DNA from: Scytalidium lignicola
Lineage: Eukaryota > Ascomycota > Leotiomycetes
Assembly: GCA_002812745.2 (NCBI GenBank)
Contig: NCSJ02000004.1
Location: 1 to 64,000 of the forward strand
Length of the DNA: 64,000 bases
Reading direction: 5' to 3'
Made by a program: the position numbers and the translations under genes
Shown: in pieces, positions 20,979-33,386 of the stretch
How the letters are laid out: every line of letters begins with the position of its first letter
Position numbering within the stretch: the first letter of the stretch is position 1
The notes under the pieces: generated by a model
The model's database searches: none
Told to the model about the DNA's origin: nothing
Seen by the model: the letters and a program-made list of their open reading frames with translations, nothing else

Positions 20979-23947
20979 GGAGAAAAATTTGTTTCTAGTT
21001 GACGCCAGGTTGGGAGAATTATTTTAAATGATTGCAGTTCGTATTATTTACTGTGTTATTATTATTATTATTCAGTTATCCCATGTCACAACCAAACCTT
21101 TTCGCCGAAGGCGTGCATATACTAAATTATCAATGCAAAGAATGCAGACATCCGTTTGGAAGCGACCGCGGGTGCAGCGGCTAATTGATTAGCCCCGTTT
21201 CCTTGGATCTCGTACCTGCGCCAGCTTACATTGATGTTGGGCTTACGCTTAGTTACCGTAACTTGAATTTTGTGCATAATCATAATGCACATGGTGAGGC
21301 GTCAGTGTGCCTCGTCTTTCCCAAAACGTGCGAGTAAAGAGCGTCTGCTACTTGCGGGCCTTTTCCACATGGGAAAACACGTGGACACCCCAAGGACATT
21401 CCTTGCGAGAATGACGGACATGGTGCCAAAGTGAGGCTGAGGTGATCCGCGACGACTGAGGCGCGCGTTGGTCTGGATGTGGTTCACGTTTCGACTGCCG
21501 ATCTTACTTCTGAGACATCTCCGATCCCCGGGAGAATTCCATCGTTTAGGACGCGTTTGATTGCGATGAGCCCTTCTCAACGCTTCTTGCCTTCTGAATG
21601 GGCGACAGAGGAGGGAATGGCTGGGGGGCTGTTAATCTTGCGAGTCTAGTTCGTTCATTCTCTTATCGCATGCCTCCTTTTTCCGGTTCGTTTTTGGAGC
21701 AATTGTTGGATCATGCGACAGGAGAAGCTGTCGTTTCTTGAAACATTCTGGAAGCTTGTGGCGTCAATGCCGGAAAACTGCCGAATGGGTCCTGGTTGGC
21801 AGGTTGGGCAGCTCATCTCTAATAAGCATGCTGGCAGGTTGACAACCCGCACCATCGCTTGCCTACCGTATGTGTGCATTGTCGCAGGGCTGCTGCGCAC
21901 AGAGACGCGACTGGGGGCCTTTTGACGTAATCTTAGGACATCAACGTCCTTTCTGGCCGCTCAGTTTAGGAATACGCTGAGAATCTACTGCTTTTCCCGC
22001 ACGAGAAGACTGACCAAGGGGATGCTAAAGTAGCACTGCAGTATACTTACTTCAGTAGTACTGTGCTAGAGACTTGGGAGAAACCTATGGCTGTAGTAGT
22101 TGGTGGTGTCGCAGAAGTGGGCGGAGGACTAATACGTCTTGTCAAGGGCGCATTCAGGTTGGCCAGGTATTCGGAACCGACGTACGGAGGTAGATACAGT
22201 AGAATTATAGATAGCGTGTCGTGCGTGTGTACTTATCTGGTTGCCACATTTGTACCACAAGTATACCCTCACGGTCCTCAAGGGATATGACAGGAGGAAG
22301 CGGCTAGAAGAATGCATTTCGAAAATGCTGCATCCTAGGCAGGAACTGAGTGACAAGGCCACGCACCGATCGCGAACGCGGACGACTGCCCCTGGCCTGG
22401 TGCAGATCGTGCTGCTGTGTCAGGGATGGGCCGCAATGTTATGCAGAGGGAGATTTTCCCACACAACAGCAAGTAAAGTGGTACAGTATGAGTAATTTGC
22501 TCCGTACAGGACGGTATAGGAAGTAGCACGTTGTTACTTTAGGATGATACGGTAGTACAGAAACCCAAACTTGTCATGGCTGGGCAATGGATGATGATGC
22601 TCCCCCCTTGTCCAAAACGCGTTCTACGTTGCTTTGCGAGCTCAAAGTCTGTTCGGCGCTGCGGAGCCCACATTTGCCTGTTGGAGCCCAGCCGAGCATG
22701 GGCCCCTGTCGCGCTGGGGCTGACCTTCTCTCGACGACATGGAACAGGCCTCGACGCCTTTGCTTCTTCTCCTTCTCCTTCTTCGCTGCTGGTTCCGCGA
22801 AGCATACGCAGCTACGGTTCCTTGTGCGCGCCGATATGCTCACNTTTTTGCCGTGGCCGCGGCTGTTTCAATCAATGCTGGCATTTCTGGTCCAAGAACC
22901 TCCGTTCCTTATTTTTTCCTGCAGTCCTGCCACGAGGAGAGCGGTTCCTCCCCCTATTGGCATAGGCACTTACTTCTCCTTTAGGTCGATGCTGCCGAAA
23001 TCATCCATCTACTATGTACAGGACTGTACAGTACTACTGTCTATGTTGGGCTGGAGCTGTGCACGCCCTGTTTCATTAATGCTAGCCTTGAGAGTTGGGG
23101 TCCAACGCCATTGACTGATAGACCGCAGGGGGCTCCGGTTTGGTCGGTCTTCCTATGCTTCCCGCAAGCGTTCTCCAGATGACGAACTGCAATGCCGAAT
23201 TAGTCATCCTGCTATCGCTGCCATCGGAAGCCACCATTCCTGGATTGTCGAAAGGCAATTGAGACAGCTCCGGAGCCGAAGACTGCTGGCTCTCTCCTCA
23301 GCCAGACGATGCGAGAAACCATCGACGCCCGCCCAGCTCATTATGATGATGTACTGTACGCCCGTATGCGATTCTGCTTTGCTCTCAGCCAGCAGGGGAG
23401 GATCAACCAAGCTTGACGCACACCGCTGCAGCATGCGAAAGCCAACTCCTAGGACATCTACAGGTACTGTAGTACTGTGGTTTTGCTTCAGTGCTTTGCT
23501 CCTCGGCGCCGCAACCTCCCAAGGCAGGCTAGGCGCGCTCTCCCCTACGTAGCGCATGGTGCGACAGCAAGCCAAACGTGATCATTACTGTAGTTACCAG
23601 GCATGGGGGGAGGATCAAGCTCGATTGAGTGTCAGTCGGGGCTTTTTTTTGGTAAAATTACCTTTCTTAGCTGTTGATTCATCATGGCCACTTTCTCCGG
23701 TGGTCGTTGAAGGAGGACTTGCTGCATCGCGCCGAGATACCTTGGTGGAAGGAAGGCCTGATCGTTCCTTCCCTCCCTGGTCGCTGACTCCACTCGCGTC
23801 GCCCTCACATCTCATATTCCCAGCATCGCCTTATCCGACGATCAGAGCTCCTCTAGCGTGCGCCTGATCGACCTTAAAGCACCCCCTGCTCGCAACGAGT
23901 GCCCAGGTTGCATTGACGCTTCTGGCCCCAGCCACACAAAGACCCCC

Positions 23948-23963
23948 CTCCTCCTCCTCCTCC
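23948..23963. repeat. CTC trinucleotide tract
   Basis: Five consecutive CTC/TCC units in non-coding sequence. Confidence 0.7.
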
Positions 23964-26036
23964 AACTGACCAGAATGAGAGAGGGCTTCCTCAACCCGGT
24001 CAATTGCGGTCTTCTCGAACGTGCTAATGCTAACTAAGTGCTAATGCTAATGCTAACATAGACTACGGTAATCTCATTGACATTGGTAATGATGATGGTG
24101 ATATTAGTTGCTCCTGCTGCTACTGCTACTGCTGCTACTCAAATTCTTCCTCTCATCATTGATACAGTAGCTGCTGTACCTCCCGTGCAGACCCAACCAA
24201 ACTCAAGCACGGCCCGCTCTCCGTCAACCTCTTGACTTCTCACTTCTCACTTCTCACCAGGGCAAGGGATACGCAGCTGCCGCCCAGTCCAACCCCATAA
24301 TCACCACGTCCTTCCTAGTCCCTAAATTATCTCTCTTTTTCTCTCTCTCACTCACTCTCTTTTAAGCTTGCGCCAGAGTGGGGTGGCCGTTCTTGTCCCT
24401 TCTAGAAAATTAAAATACATCACCGCCCAATCCAGCTAGGGCTTTCCTTAATACTCGGCCTGCCCGTCTTCTTGCACCGGTTTTTTTTATCCCCAGTTCT
24501 GCTTGCTCCAGATTTCTCTCACACAATCCCCGACCTCAAGTAGCTTGCTGCAGCCCATCCCGTGCCTTGCAGTAGTCACTGCCGGTTTACATCACCAAAA
24601 AGTTTCGACACACTGAAAAGCTTCCACAACAAGTGGTACTGTACACTTTTTGGCTTGAGCCCAACTTTCTTAGTCAAGAGAAGAGAGAGATAGAGAGAGA
24701 AAGCCACAGCTCTTCCAGCAGTACATCTTCGCGCCTCAACATCTTTGCGCTCAGACTGTGTGCATTCTCCCCTTCAACGCCACAAAGACTCCACCTGTAA
24801 GTCCTCCACAAGACCGGCTAGCATAAGACATCGAGCACCAACCCTGATCCTAGAACGAGCCAGATCTGCCGAAGGACCGTGGTATCTTGGTCTGCTAGTG
24901 CAGCCCTGAGGTCCTGCACGTCCATCATAAACATCCGGGTTGGCACNTTTTTTTCCCTTGATTTGCGGCATCAGACTCTCACTGTCGACGTCAAGTGGAT
25001 GAGCTTCCGTTCCGAGTCTCTTCCCAAACCCTAACCCAACTTTATTCTGACCCTGCGCATGAACTCGAAATCGCATAATCATTTGATACAATTGTTATTA
25101 TATCAGCACCAAGGACGTCATATAATATTCTTCTTTTAACCACACTAATATATTCTTTCGCACACCATACATTTTCCGGCATTGACTTTCAGAATCCTTC
25201 TCTCTTCGGGACAGTCTTTCTTACCGGCATTGCACCGACCTGGTTCTCGACGGCGCTCTAATAATCCGATTTCAGTCCAGCTGGGGACGGAATTTTGGGG
25301 AACACCACTAATTCAGCCTTTTATCTTATTTGTGACTATTTGGTTTTAACTGCTCTGTTTGGCTGCGGTGGTCGCTGGATCTTTGCTAGCTAGCCTCCAG
25401 CAGCTTTCAGATAAACGCCGTATGCGAGTAGGAACTCTCCCTGCAAAAAAGCAACAACTTTCACGGGAAATTTTGTTCTCCCTTCAAGGATACACCCTGG
25501 GACCAAATATTAAAAGCTAGTTCAGCCGGTGCACCAATACAGTCTGATTTCACCTATATACCCTAAGAAACACGAAACTCTTCAACCCAAACCTGGCCAA
25601 CTCAACTGTTTTATCAGCCTTACGTCTTGAGACTTTACTGTTGAGCCTTCGGGTTTGGTAGCGCATTGGTTGCAGTGTCATATGTTGAATTCTGCATCTG
25701 AAGTGTTTAAAGGAATCAATTGTCTACCTGACTGAGTTCTCTTTTTAAAAATTTCTCCTCGGACTTCGGGATATTAGGTACACGATCCTATCCTATTTGC
25801 ATCACAGTACTGAACTCGATCGCTAACATATTACAAACAAAGATAGATATTGCAGCCTGACAAACAAACCTCTAGTCACTGCAGGACCGTATCCAGGAGA
25901 ATACAAAAATTTGCGAGTGAAACCTGATGAGAAACTAGCAAAGCTGGCACTCTTACACTCTACTCCAGTCTCTTTGCCGGCGGCGCATCGAGCAGATTCG
26001 CTGCTGGGAGGCTCTCGCACATATCTGGATCGCATC

Positions 26037-27250
26037 ATGGATGATCAGAGTCGGCGTAGAAGACAGAATGAAACACCAGCCTATTCTACTCCAGACCAAA
26101 GATACAATACGGATCAGAGTCGTGCCTTTCCATCTTCCACCTCGGAAAGGTACAGACCGGCGTCCGTCATGACATCAGTACCGTCCAGCCGAACCGGCGT
26201 AGCAGCTTATCCGGGATACTATCAAGAGCAGGCCTCTCCATATCCTGCGACAATGTCCTCTGGCACGTTGCAATATCAACAAGGCTACTCTCCAGATCAG
26301 AGACAGCAGCAGAGTTACTCACCTTATACTCCAGATCTGATGTATAATGTTACACAGACACCTACACAAGGTACTCCTTACGATCCAACTTCTCAATTTC
26401 AAACACGGCAACCTGCAGCAATGCAGATGCTATCAGACGTGGCAACTCCGTACTTTCCCAACGATCCGGGCACCGCTCAAACAACTATCCAACAACAGAC
26501 ACCTTCGACTTCGTCTAATGTTTATCAGCAGCACCAACAGAGTCCAGCAGATCGTGCGTCTCTTTTGAATCAAAGTAGCTACCAGAGCAGTGTTGGGATT
26601 GGTAGCATGGCCCAAGCAAGCCCAGAAATGCTAGAAGAGCAAGAATATCAACCGCAAACGACTGGATCTGGCATGGAGGCGGCATACGCAGGTTATCAAA
26701 CGGCATTGAAAGAGATTTTTCACGATATCGTGAATGGCCGGTTGAGTGAAGCCAGTGTATCTTTATTGGAGGTATCAGAATGGCTTCTAGGCCATGTTGG
26801 AGACCTTGGTTAGCATTTATTTTCTTCTGTTGGGTCCTACGAACTAATAGGTTCTGATAAAGGTCTTACTGTAGACGAAGTGGGTCTCCACAGCGATCGA
26901 ATTCGGTTATGGGGCGAGTTCAATACGGCCTGGCTTAGTATCTTTCAAAAACAAAAGGACATGCTGGAATCTGGACAACGAATACAACCGCCGCAGAGCC
27001 TCATTAGTCGAGTATTCATCACTAAGATGGCTAAGGACTTGATACGCATGTGCGATGTAATCGAGAAACACGGTCTGGTGGACTACCAATATGGCGTGGA
27101 GGAAGAACGAATAATAAGCAGTAAGATTTTGCCAAGCTCTTAATGGACCTTAGTATATTCTAAGCTAATACTGTCATTCTAGTTCTAACAGAGACTCTGG
27201 ACATCCAGGAATCTATAGAAGGCACCAATTCTCCTCCATCTGGCCGTTAG
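26037..27250 (+). CDS. Conserved-looking fungal protein with Gln/Ser/Pro-rich N-terminus and helical C-terminus, function unknown
   Basis: Exons 26037-26808, 26863-27120 and 27183-27250 give 365 residues, with consistent phases and good splice sites. I do not recognise a named family. Residues 1-220 are low complexity, rich in Gln, Ser, Tyr, Pro and Thr (YSPDQRQQQSYSPYTPD and similar), with an early basic cluster SRRRRQNE. From about residue 220 the sequence becomes ordered and helical: AAYAGYQTALKEIFHDIVNG, SLLEVSEWLLGHVGDLGL, RIRLWGEFNTAWLSIFQKQK, ITKMAKDLIRMCDVIEKHGL, then ISILTETLDIQESIEG. That layout suits a nuclear regulator with a protein-interaction domain, but this is inference. An in-frame ATG at 25911 would add 42 residues; I prefer 26037 because it follows the CTGGATCGCATC leader and starts the polar domain. 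An unusually long non-coding region precedes it. Confidence 0.8.
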
Positions 27251-29901
27251 AGTGGAAGCCCCACACCATTGTCATACTCCAGCCTTTGAATATTTCCTTT
27301 TGTGTTTGCCTGTGCTTTGGGTGTCTAGATATACTATGTAAAACACTCGCCCGTATCCTATGCATTCTCGTCTCTTAGCGTTGTTCTTTTTGTGGATTGG
27401 TAAAATATGGGTCAAGATGAGGGGGTTTCGTTTGTATATGGTTTTCCCCTCTGGTGTTGGCGGCTCTTTGCTTTTGTTTTTCATATTTTGTTCTGCATTT
27501 ACAGCGATACAGGTGGAAACGGTTGGTTCCCGGAAGGGGGGGTTTATAGAAAGGGGGTATCTGGTTGACCATGGGTTTTACTCCAACTGGGCTGGGAAGA
27601 AATAACTAATAACTTACGACGGGGGGGCATTCATACAATAATACCCAAGCAAAGTTGCTTATTGGCATCCGGGCTGCAGTGCGGTGTGGGTCAACGATTG
27701 TGATGATATATACCTATGTATTATGATGTTATCTGTTTCTCGTTCAGTTTTTTTCCTTCTTTCCTTCCTCTTTATACCTAATCTGTTATGCTTCGCTATT
27801 TATCTGTACAATTGGCTGAAAGCTTCACAAATTCCTCATTATTTTATCTAAATGTCTTGTAATAATAAGAAACAAAAAGTTCATGGAGTTTGCTTTCAGC
27901 GAATTTGAGGGAGGTGCGAATTAAGGAGAGCTGTGTTTTGTCTGCTTCTTGGTTACATCATCTGAATTGCATATCTATCTATTCTGTGTAAGGTAGAGGT
28001 ACCAACGGGATGGTAAATGATAACAGAATGTATTGGATATCACATTCTAGAACAAACGGGCCTAAAGCACCGTCTGGTGTGACACTGGCCACGAGTTAAC
28101 TATTAGGGAAGGGGCTTGATGGATGGAAAATCTGCCTGGGTAATCCATGGCCCCGGGAACTTTGGCGAGGGTGGTTTCGCAAGGCAACTAATGTGATCTT
28201 CCCGTTCACCAGACAGCTGGATAATGCAACAGTACGGTATAGGGCTGTGCATCATCTACATTGGTCTGTTATATAACTCAATAATTTTCTTCCAAAACCG
28301 GGCCGAGCAAAAATCCCCCTGTTGTGTAGGGGGGGTCGGGTGTGTCCTTTTTTTTCAGCTTCTCCAGGATCTCCCACGAAGTTACAAATAGAACTGCGCA
28401 GTCTTAATTTACTGATTGATCGACTTGTGTGGTGTTGTGCGTTTTGTATGGCACACTGCAGTAAAAGCCACAAAGTGGAGTATTAAATAATAATGAATGA
28501 AAAGACGATGTGGCTGTAGAATAAACAAGTACAAGCAACGGAAAAGACAAGTGGCAGTGGAAGCCTGCAGCCTGCAGCCTTGTGCAATGTGTTTTTCTTG
28601 GAGGGCAAAAAAAAAAGTAAAAAAACCATCTAAAAAAAGAAATTTCGTGGACGGCAGACTACTTTTGCCCGGTGGCCGTCTGTGTGAGACATGCAGAATT
28701 GAAGAATGGGGAGAAATCTGGGACACGATTTCATTGGGGCGGTTGCACAACCCGGGTAGTCACAGTTTCTTCTTGGATCGTTGGAGTGAATCTTGAATCC
28801 TCATTCCTTAGAAGTTGTTGGTTAAGAATTGCTACGTGATGATGCCGAGGCACGGAGGGTCGTACCGAAGAATCTCCAATATAAGGGCCGCTGCGCTAGA
28901 GTAAATCTACCAATATCAGGTTTTAATAACAAGTTATTATGGGGATTTGTCAGTATCAGAGTATAAATCACTCGTTAGACATACTTCACATAGTTTGTGC
29001 AAAGGCCCTTATATTTTGAGATTTTTCGGTAGTCGGTGCGCAAGTAATGGCTGAAGGACATGGATCCGATGTATTGTTAAATGGAATAAGTAATTGGAGA
29101 ACAATAATGTTTGGTGTGTGACTACTGGAGAATCTGGATCATCGTTGTAATAGTATCAAGCCCAGATGGTGAGGGATATCAACTTGTTACTCCTTTGGAA
29201 CTCTATTGCATATCAGCTTCACTCTTGTTATGCAAGCGTAGACACCCGCCCATGCAGTCACTCACTTGCCACGGAATGTTCCATCTTTAAAAATCGAACC
29301 GAGGATTGCAATATTGAAAACCTTCCTGTTACGTAGTCACCATCTTCCTACGGATCCAAGCGTGTCGTCTCGACCTTCCTGTGAGTACTCGAAGTTGGAA
29401 GTTGGATACGCCCAATCAAAATTATTACCGAAATAGAACATAAAAAGCGCCTCGCAAAATCCCTTCTCTCTGCAGGTCTCATTGTATAAGATGAATAATG
29501 ACGATATAAGAAAATATGTTCCTCTTGAATCGATTTACTTGAATGGAAAGTAGAACAATGCAGACTGAAACCAGAATAATTTGCAGGATATGGAAAAAAG
29601 GAAAATATGAATACTGTTGATTCAATTAAATAGAGCAGAAACAAAGGAGAGAGATGATAGAGGTAAAGGTGATCAACTCCTTTTCTCCGAGCCATCTAAC
29701 TGCCTAATAACCTAGAGATCACTTTGCACCTCCAATTGTCCTTACCTGTTAACATCTATCCTGGTTCGTAGGTTTGATATCATCTAACATTATAATAGAT
29801 AACACCACTTGATTGTACAAGAAGCGAATTTCGCTGTTTGAACGTGCTTTCCCATCCCTTTTTACACCTGATGATTGATACAATGTTGATACACATAGAC
29901 T
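27251..29901. other. Convergent gene-free region
   Basis: About 2.65 kb between the 3' ends of the orphan gene and the mitoribosomal gene. It contains A and G runs, a short GCCTGCA triplicate near 28563-28581 and one TTCTAGAA at 28045. Open frames up to 115 codons on both strands look like chance. No gene supported. Confidence 0.5.
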
Positions 29902-31027
29902 CTATCTCTTCACCCAAGTTGGCATCTTTCTGGCCTTTAGGTGACCTGGTTTCTTTCTCTCCACTCTTCTAGGATCGCGAGTCACGCAACCGGCTATACG
30001 ATAATAATGTTAGCTTTCCACATCCGCAATATACTAGGGGTACGACAGAATTGCCTCATTTTAAATCATAAAATGATAAGCGACAGAATTGCTCACCTCT
30101 TCGTAATGCTGGTTTAAGTGCTGGCTCATGAGCAAGTAATGCCTTAGCCACAGCCAACGTGATTGCCTCCGCTTGCCCTGTGGTTCCTCCGCCTTCCACC
30201 AATGCCCACACGTTATACTTATCTATCCTCTCCGTCACCTTCAATGCCCATATAGCACTTTCTCTGTCATGTATCCTACTGAATGCCTCCGCAAGTGTCT
30301 TCCCATTGACCAACACTTCCCCATTACCCTCAACAACCCAAGCCCTTGCGGTGGATGATTTTCTCTTCCCATGCGCCATAGTCCTACCAAATCGGTCTAT
30401 GGGTATAGGGTTGGGAACATTCTCAGCGGGGTTGATATCTCTCCTGTATAGATTGATCGCATCCTTCACCTCTTGAGGCATGAGAGACGCATGGATTCGG
30501 TTGAGGCGTTGGAGGATGTGAATGATTTTGCGATATTTGGAAGACTTCACTGCCTCACCAAGCATATCTTTGTATTCAGCGAGTGTCCGCCATGAAATCT
30601 GAGGTGCCTCGCTAGGCTCTACAACTGGTAATGACGAGTATCTCTGGAGAAGGCGTTGGAGAGAAAGGTAATCATCCGTAAAGGTCGGCATGGCGGTGAA
30701 GTATGATGGCGAACTGGGTACTAATCGAGCATAAATCATCTCCTCATTTCCTTCGCCATTCTGACCTTTCTTGAAATTGATTTCCGGAGCTGCAATTCCG
30801 GCGCGCAATTGCAATGAAGTCGAAAACTGTTTGGACCACTGCTTAACAAAGGCTCCTTGGTGTATGGAAGACGATATCCTAACAGGGCGAGCCGTGCATG
30901 CATGTCGAATGCTTTCCCTCAAACTGAGGGGAAGCAAAGCTACCTTCATCTTCAAAGGAGAGCTTGTCAATTGCTCTTGCAGAAGTTCTCCCTGTTGAAG
31001 TTGAGGTTTCATCAACTCGGTTGTCAA
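29902..31027 (-). CDS. MRPS9: Mitochondrial small-subunit ribosomal protein uS9m
   Basis: Structural protein of the mitochondrial 37S ribosomal subunit; its C-terminal tail reaches the decoding centre. Exons 30097-31027 and 29902-29993 (intron 103 nt) give 340 residues from the first ATG. The conserved uS9 domain is at the C-terminus: [53 protein letters not shown], and after the intron [18 protein letters not shown] ending [11 protein letters not shown]. The N-terminal 200 residues are the mitochondrial extension. A later ATG (residue 27, base 30949) begins [20 protein letters not shown], which looks more like a mitochondrial presequence; the true start may be there. Divergent from EF1-gamma over only 153 bases. 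Confidence 0.94.
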
Positions 31028-31180
31028 GAAAGTTTGATATCACGTGTACAGTACACTAAATCCGTTCCAAGTTAGCGTCATGCATTTTGCTAAAACCCAC
31101 ACCAATTTCCTACCCAACTTTTATCTTTTCTTCCCCTCCATCCAAAGTCTACTTTGTAACTGACAGATCACGTTGCAAAG
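31028..31180. promoter_or_regulatory. Short divergent promoter shared by uS9m and EF1-gamma
   Basis: Only 153 bases separate the two start codons. The segment has a CACGTG E-box at 31041-31046 overlapping the word GTGTACAGTACAC and a pyrimidine-rich stretch just before the EF1-gamma start. If uS9m starts at 30949 the promoter is about 230 bases. Confidence 0.55.
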
Positions 31181-32752
31181 ATGGCACCGATCGGAAAGCT
31201 TTATACGGCAGATGTATGTGTATCCTATCATCGCAGAGAATTTTTTACATGATTTTGGTAATGAGCTGACTTTTTTTCCTGAAGGGAAACCCCCGCTCTA
31301 TTGGTATTCGTGTAGCTGCGAAGACCAACAATCTCGACCTCGAGATTGTAAACACTCAATATGTTAATGGTGCCGACCCTGAATACCTAAAGATCAACCC
31401 ACTTAGCAAAATCCCTACCTTTGTTGGTGCTGATGGCTTCACTCTCTACGAGTCTATCGCCATTGCCATTTACGGTATGTTGGTAAATATTTCCCCCCAA
31501 AATCACATGTCTCTCTCCTCCTACCCTGCTATGATGAAAAGATAAAGTCAAACAGTTATCCCTGTCTAAATCATCCTTGTTGATTTTTAATAATTAGACT
31601 CTGAGCTTCCCCCCCCATATCATATTTGCTTAGTTACCTTGTAATCTTGTTGTGACTCATAGCTAATAATATGATGCAGTCACCTCCCAGAATGAGAAAA
31701 CCACTCTCCTCGGTAAAACTAAGCAAGAGTATGTTGTTCTAGAGTATTGATGAAATGTCCACTAATTACTATGAAGTTATGCTACCATCTTAAAATGGAT
31801 GTCGTACTTCAATATGGAAGTTCTTCCAAAGCTTGGAGGCTTTTTCCGTCCTCTCATCGGTCGTGACCCATACAACAAGAAAACTATCGAGGACTCTCAA
31901 AAGGCAGCTTACAAGGCCATTTCCGTCGTTGAAGAGCACCTTCTTTACAACACATATCTTACTGGTGAACGTATTACACTCGCTGATTTCTTCTGCGCTG
32001 GAATCATTTCCCGTGGTTTCCAATACTTACTAGACAAGAAGTGGCGTGCTCAGAACCCTAACGTTACACGTTGGTATGAAACCGTTACTAACCAACCAGC
32101 TTACGCTGCGATTGTTGAGAAGCCGGTGATGATTGAGGAAGCTCTCAAGAACCAGCCACCCAAGAAGCCAGAGCAGCCAAAAAAGGAAGCTGCACCAAAA
32201 GCTGCACCTAAACCAAAGGCCAAGGAGCCCGAGGATGAGGAGGAGGACGCTGAAGCTGCACCAAAGCCAAAGCATCCTCTGGAAGCCCTTCCAAAGCCAA
32301 CACTTGTCCTTGACGAGTGGAAGCGCCAATATTCCAACAATGATACCCCGATTGCTCTCAAGTGGTTCTGGGAGAACTACAAGCCCGATGAGTACTCCCT
32401 GTGGAAGGTTGACTACAAGTATCCCGATGAGCTCACCCAGGTTTTCATGACCTCTAACTTAATTGGAGGCTTCTTCGCTCGCCTTGAAGGATCCCGCAAG
32501 TACATCTTCGGATGTGCTTCTGTGTACGGACAAGCTAATGACTCCGTCATTCAGGGAGCCTTTGTCATCCGTGGCCAGGAATACCTGCCCGCCTTTGATG
32601 TTGCTCCAGACTTTGAGAGTTACACATTCACAAAGCTTGATGAGACCAAGCCAGAGGACAAGCAGTTTGTCGACGACCAATGGACCTGGGAGAAGCCTAT
32701 TACCGTTAACGGCAAGGAGTACCCATGGGCTGATGGAAAGGTCTTCAAATAG
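31181..32752 (+). CDS. TEF4: Translation elongation factor 1-gamma
   Basis: Structural subunit of the eEF1B nucleotide-exchange complex that recharges eEF1A; cytoplasmic. Exons 31181-31213, 31285-31474, 31680-31728 and 31777-32752 give 415 residues, the normal length. The N-terminal GST-like thioredoxin fold (GKLYTADGNPRSIGIRVAAK, INPLSKIPTFVG, YESIAIAIYV) is followed by a GST C-terminal domain (YNTYLTGERITLADFFCAGI). A Lys/Pro/Glu-rich linker (APKPKAKEPEDEEEDAEAAP) joins the EF1G C-terminal domain (PKPTLVLDEWKRQYSNNDT, SLWKVDYKYPDELTQVFMTS, WADGKVFK end). The codon use is more C-ending than in neighbouring genes, as expected for high expression. Introns cluster at the 5' end; the second is 205 nt. 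Confidence 0.97.
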
Positions 32753-33386
32753 ACTAAGATCTCATGGTGGGTTATTCTTTCTTCAAAATGGGGGGTTAGG
32801 TTAGCGTTGGATTGCCACGACATAATGACTGGGATGGTTGGGGAATGCTGGATAGCTGGAAGGCTTAGGGTAGCTAGCTTAGAAACCAGCAATACATGAT
32901 ATTCAAAGAGTCTTTACTTGGGTGTTGGTCCATGACACTATTATTTTTAAGCTTAGGTCCCAACTTCGCTGTGTTACGGTTTTAACATTCTTTTCTACCC
33001 TATGCAACATGTTGATGTACCTTGGTTCCTGAATATCATCTCGGGGATCGTTAGGAAGATTTCTTGTTGGCCGTTTTAGCAATAGTCTGGTTGCCGTTAT
33101 TAACTACAAATTTGATGAATATAGGGATAACTTTGTTTCTTTAGAGCAAGATGTGGGAACTATCGTAATAAATCGTGCATTAACAGCATTACTTTGTCTG
33201 ATTTTCTATCCAAGCCTAATAATACTCTATAGATATAGTTTGTATCACGAACGGTTACTCGCTAACCTTCATGTGTATCTTTAGATAGGTCACGATGAAC
33301 CATTTTTCCAAGCACACGAGTAAAATATAATTTCCAAGCAGGGTATTTCCATTTCCTCAACGCCATTAGTGCAATGCATACCAAAA
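32753..33386. other. Convergent intergenic region, EF1-gamma / ESS2
   Basis: About 630 bases including the EF1-gamma 3' UTR. No gene or recognisable element. Confidence 0.6.

Larger units (their letters stand above)
18701..26036. other. Long gene-poor region with low-complexity tracts, upstream of an orphan gene
   Basis: About 7.3 kb, near 50% G+C, with many short tracts: poly-T/poly-A runs, pyrimidine-rich stretches (about 24,300-24,780), triplet runs, repeated TTCTAGAA palindromes and frequent TACAGTAC/TACTGTAC words. Several open frames of 60-175 codons overlap each other on both strands (for example 20177-20614 minus, 22587-23114 plus with an N, 23204-23575 minus), none with a recognisable domain or a convincing splice pattern. 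N bases at 19515, 22844 and 24947. The pyrimidine-rich block near 24.5-24.8 kb looks like a fungal transcription start region for the gene at 26037, which would give it a very long leader. Confidence 0.5.

Noticed and set aside
22587..23114. 175-codon plus-strand frame in the gene-poor region
   Set aside because: Crosses an N at 22844, overlaps other frames on both strands and shows no domain or regular codon pattern.
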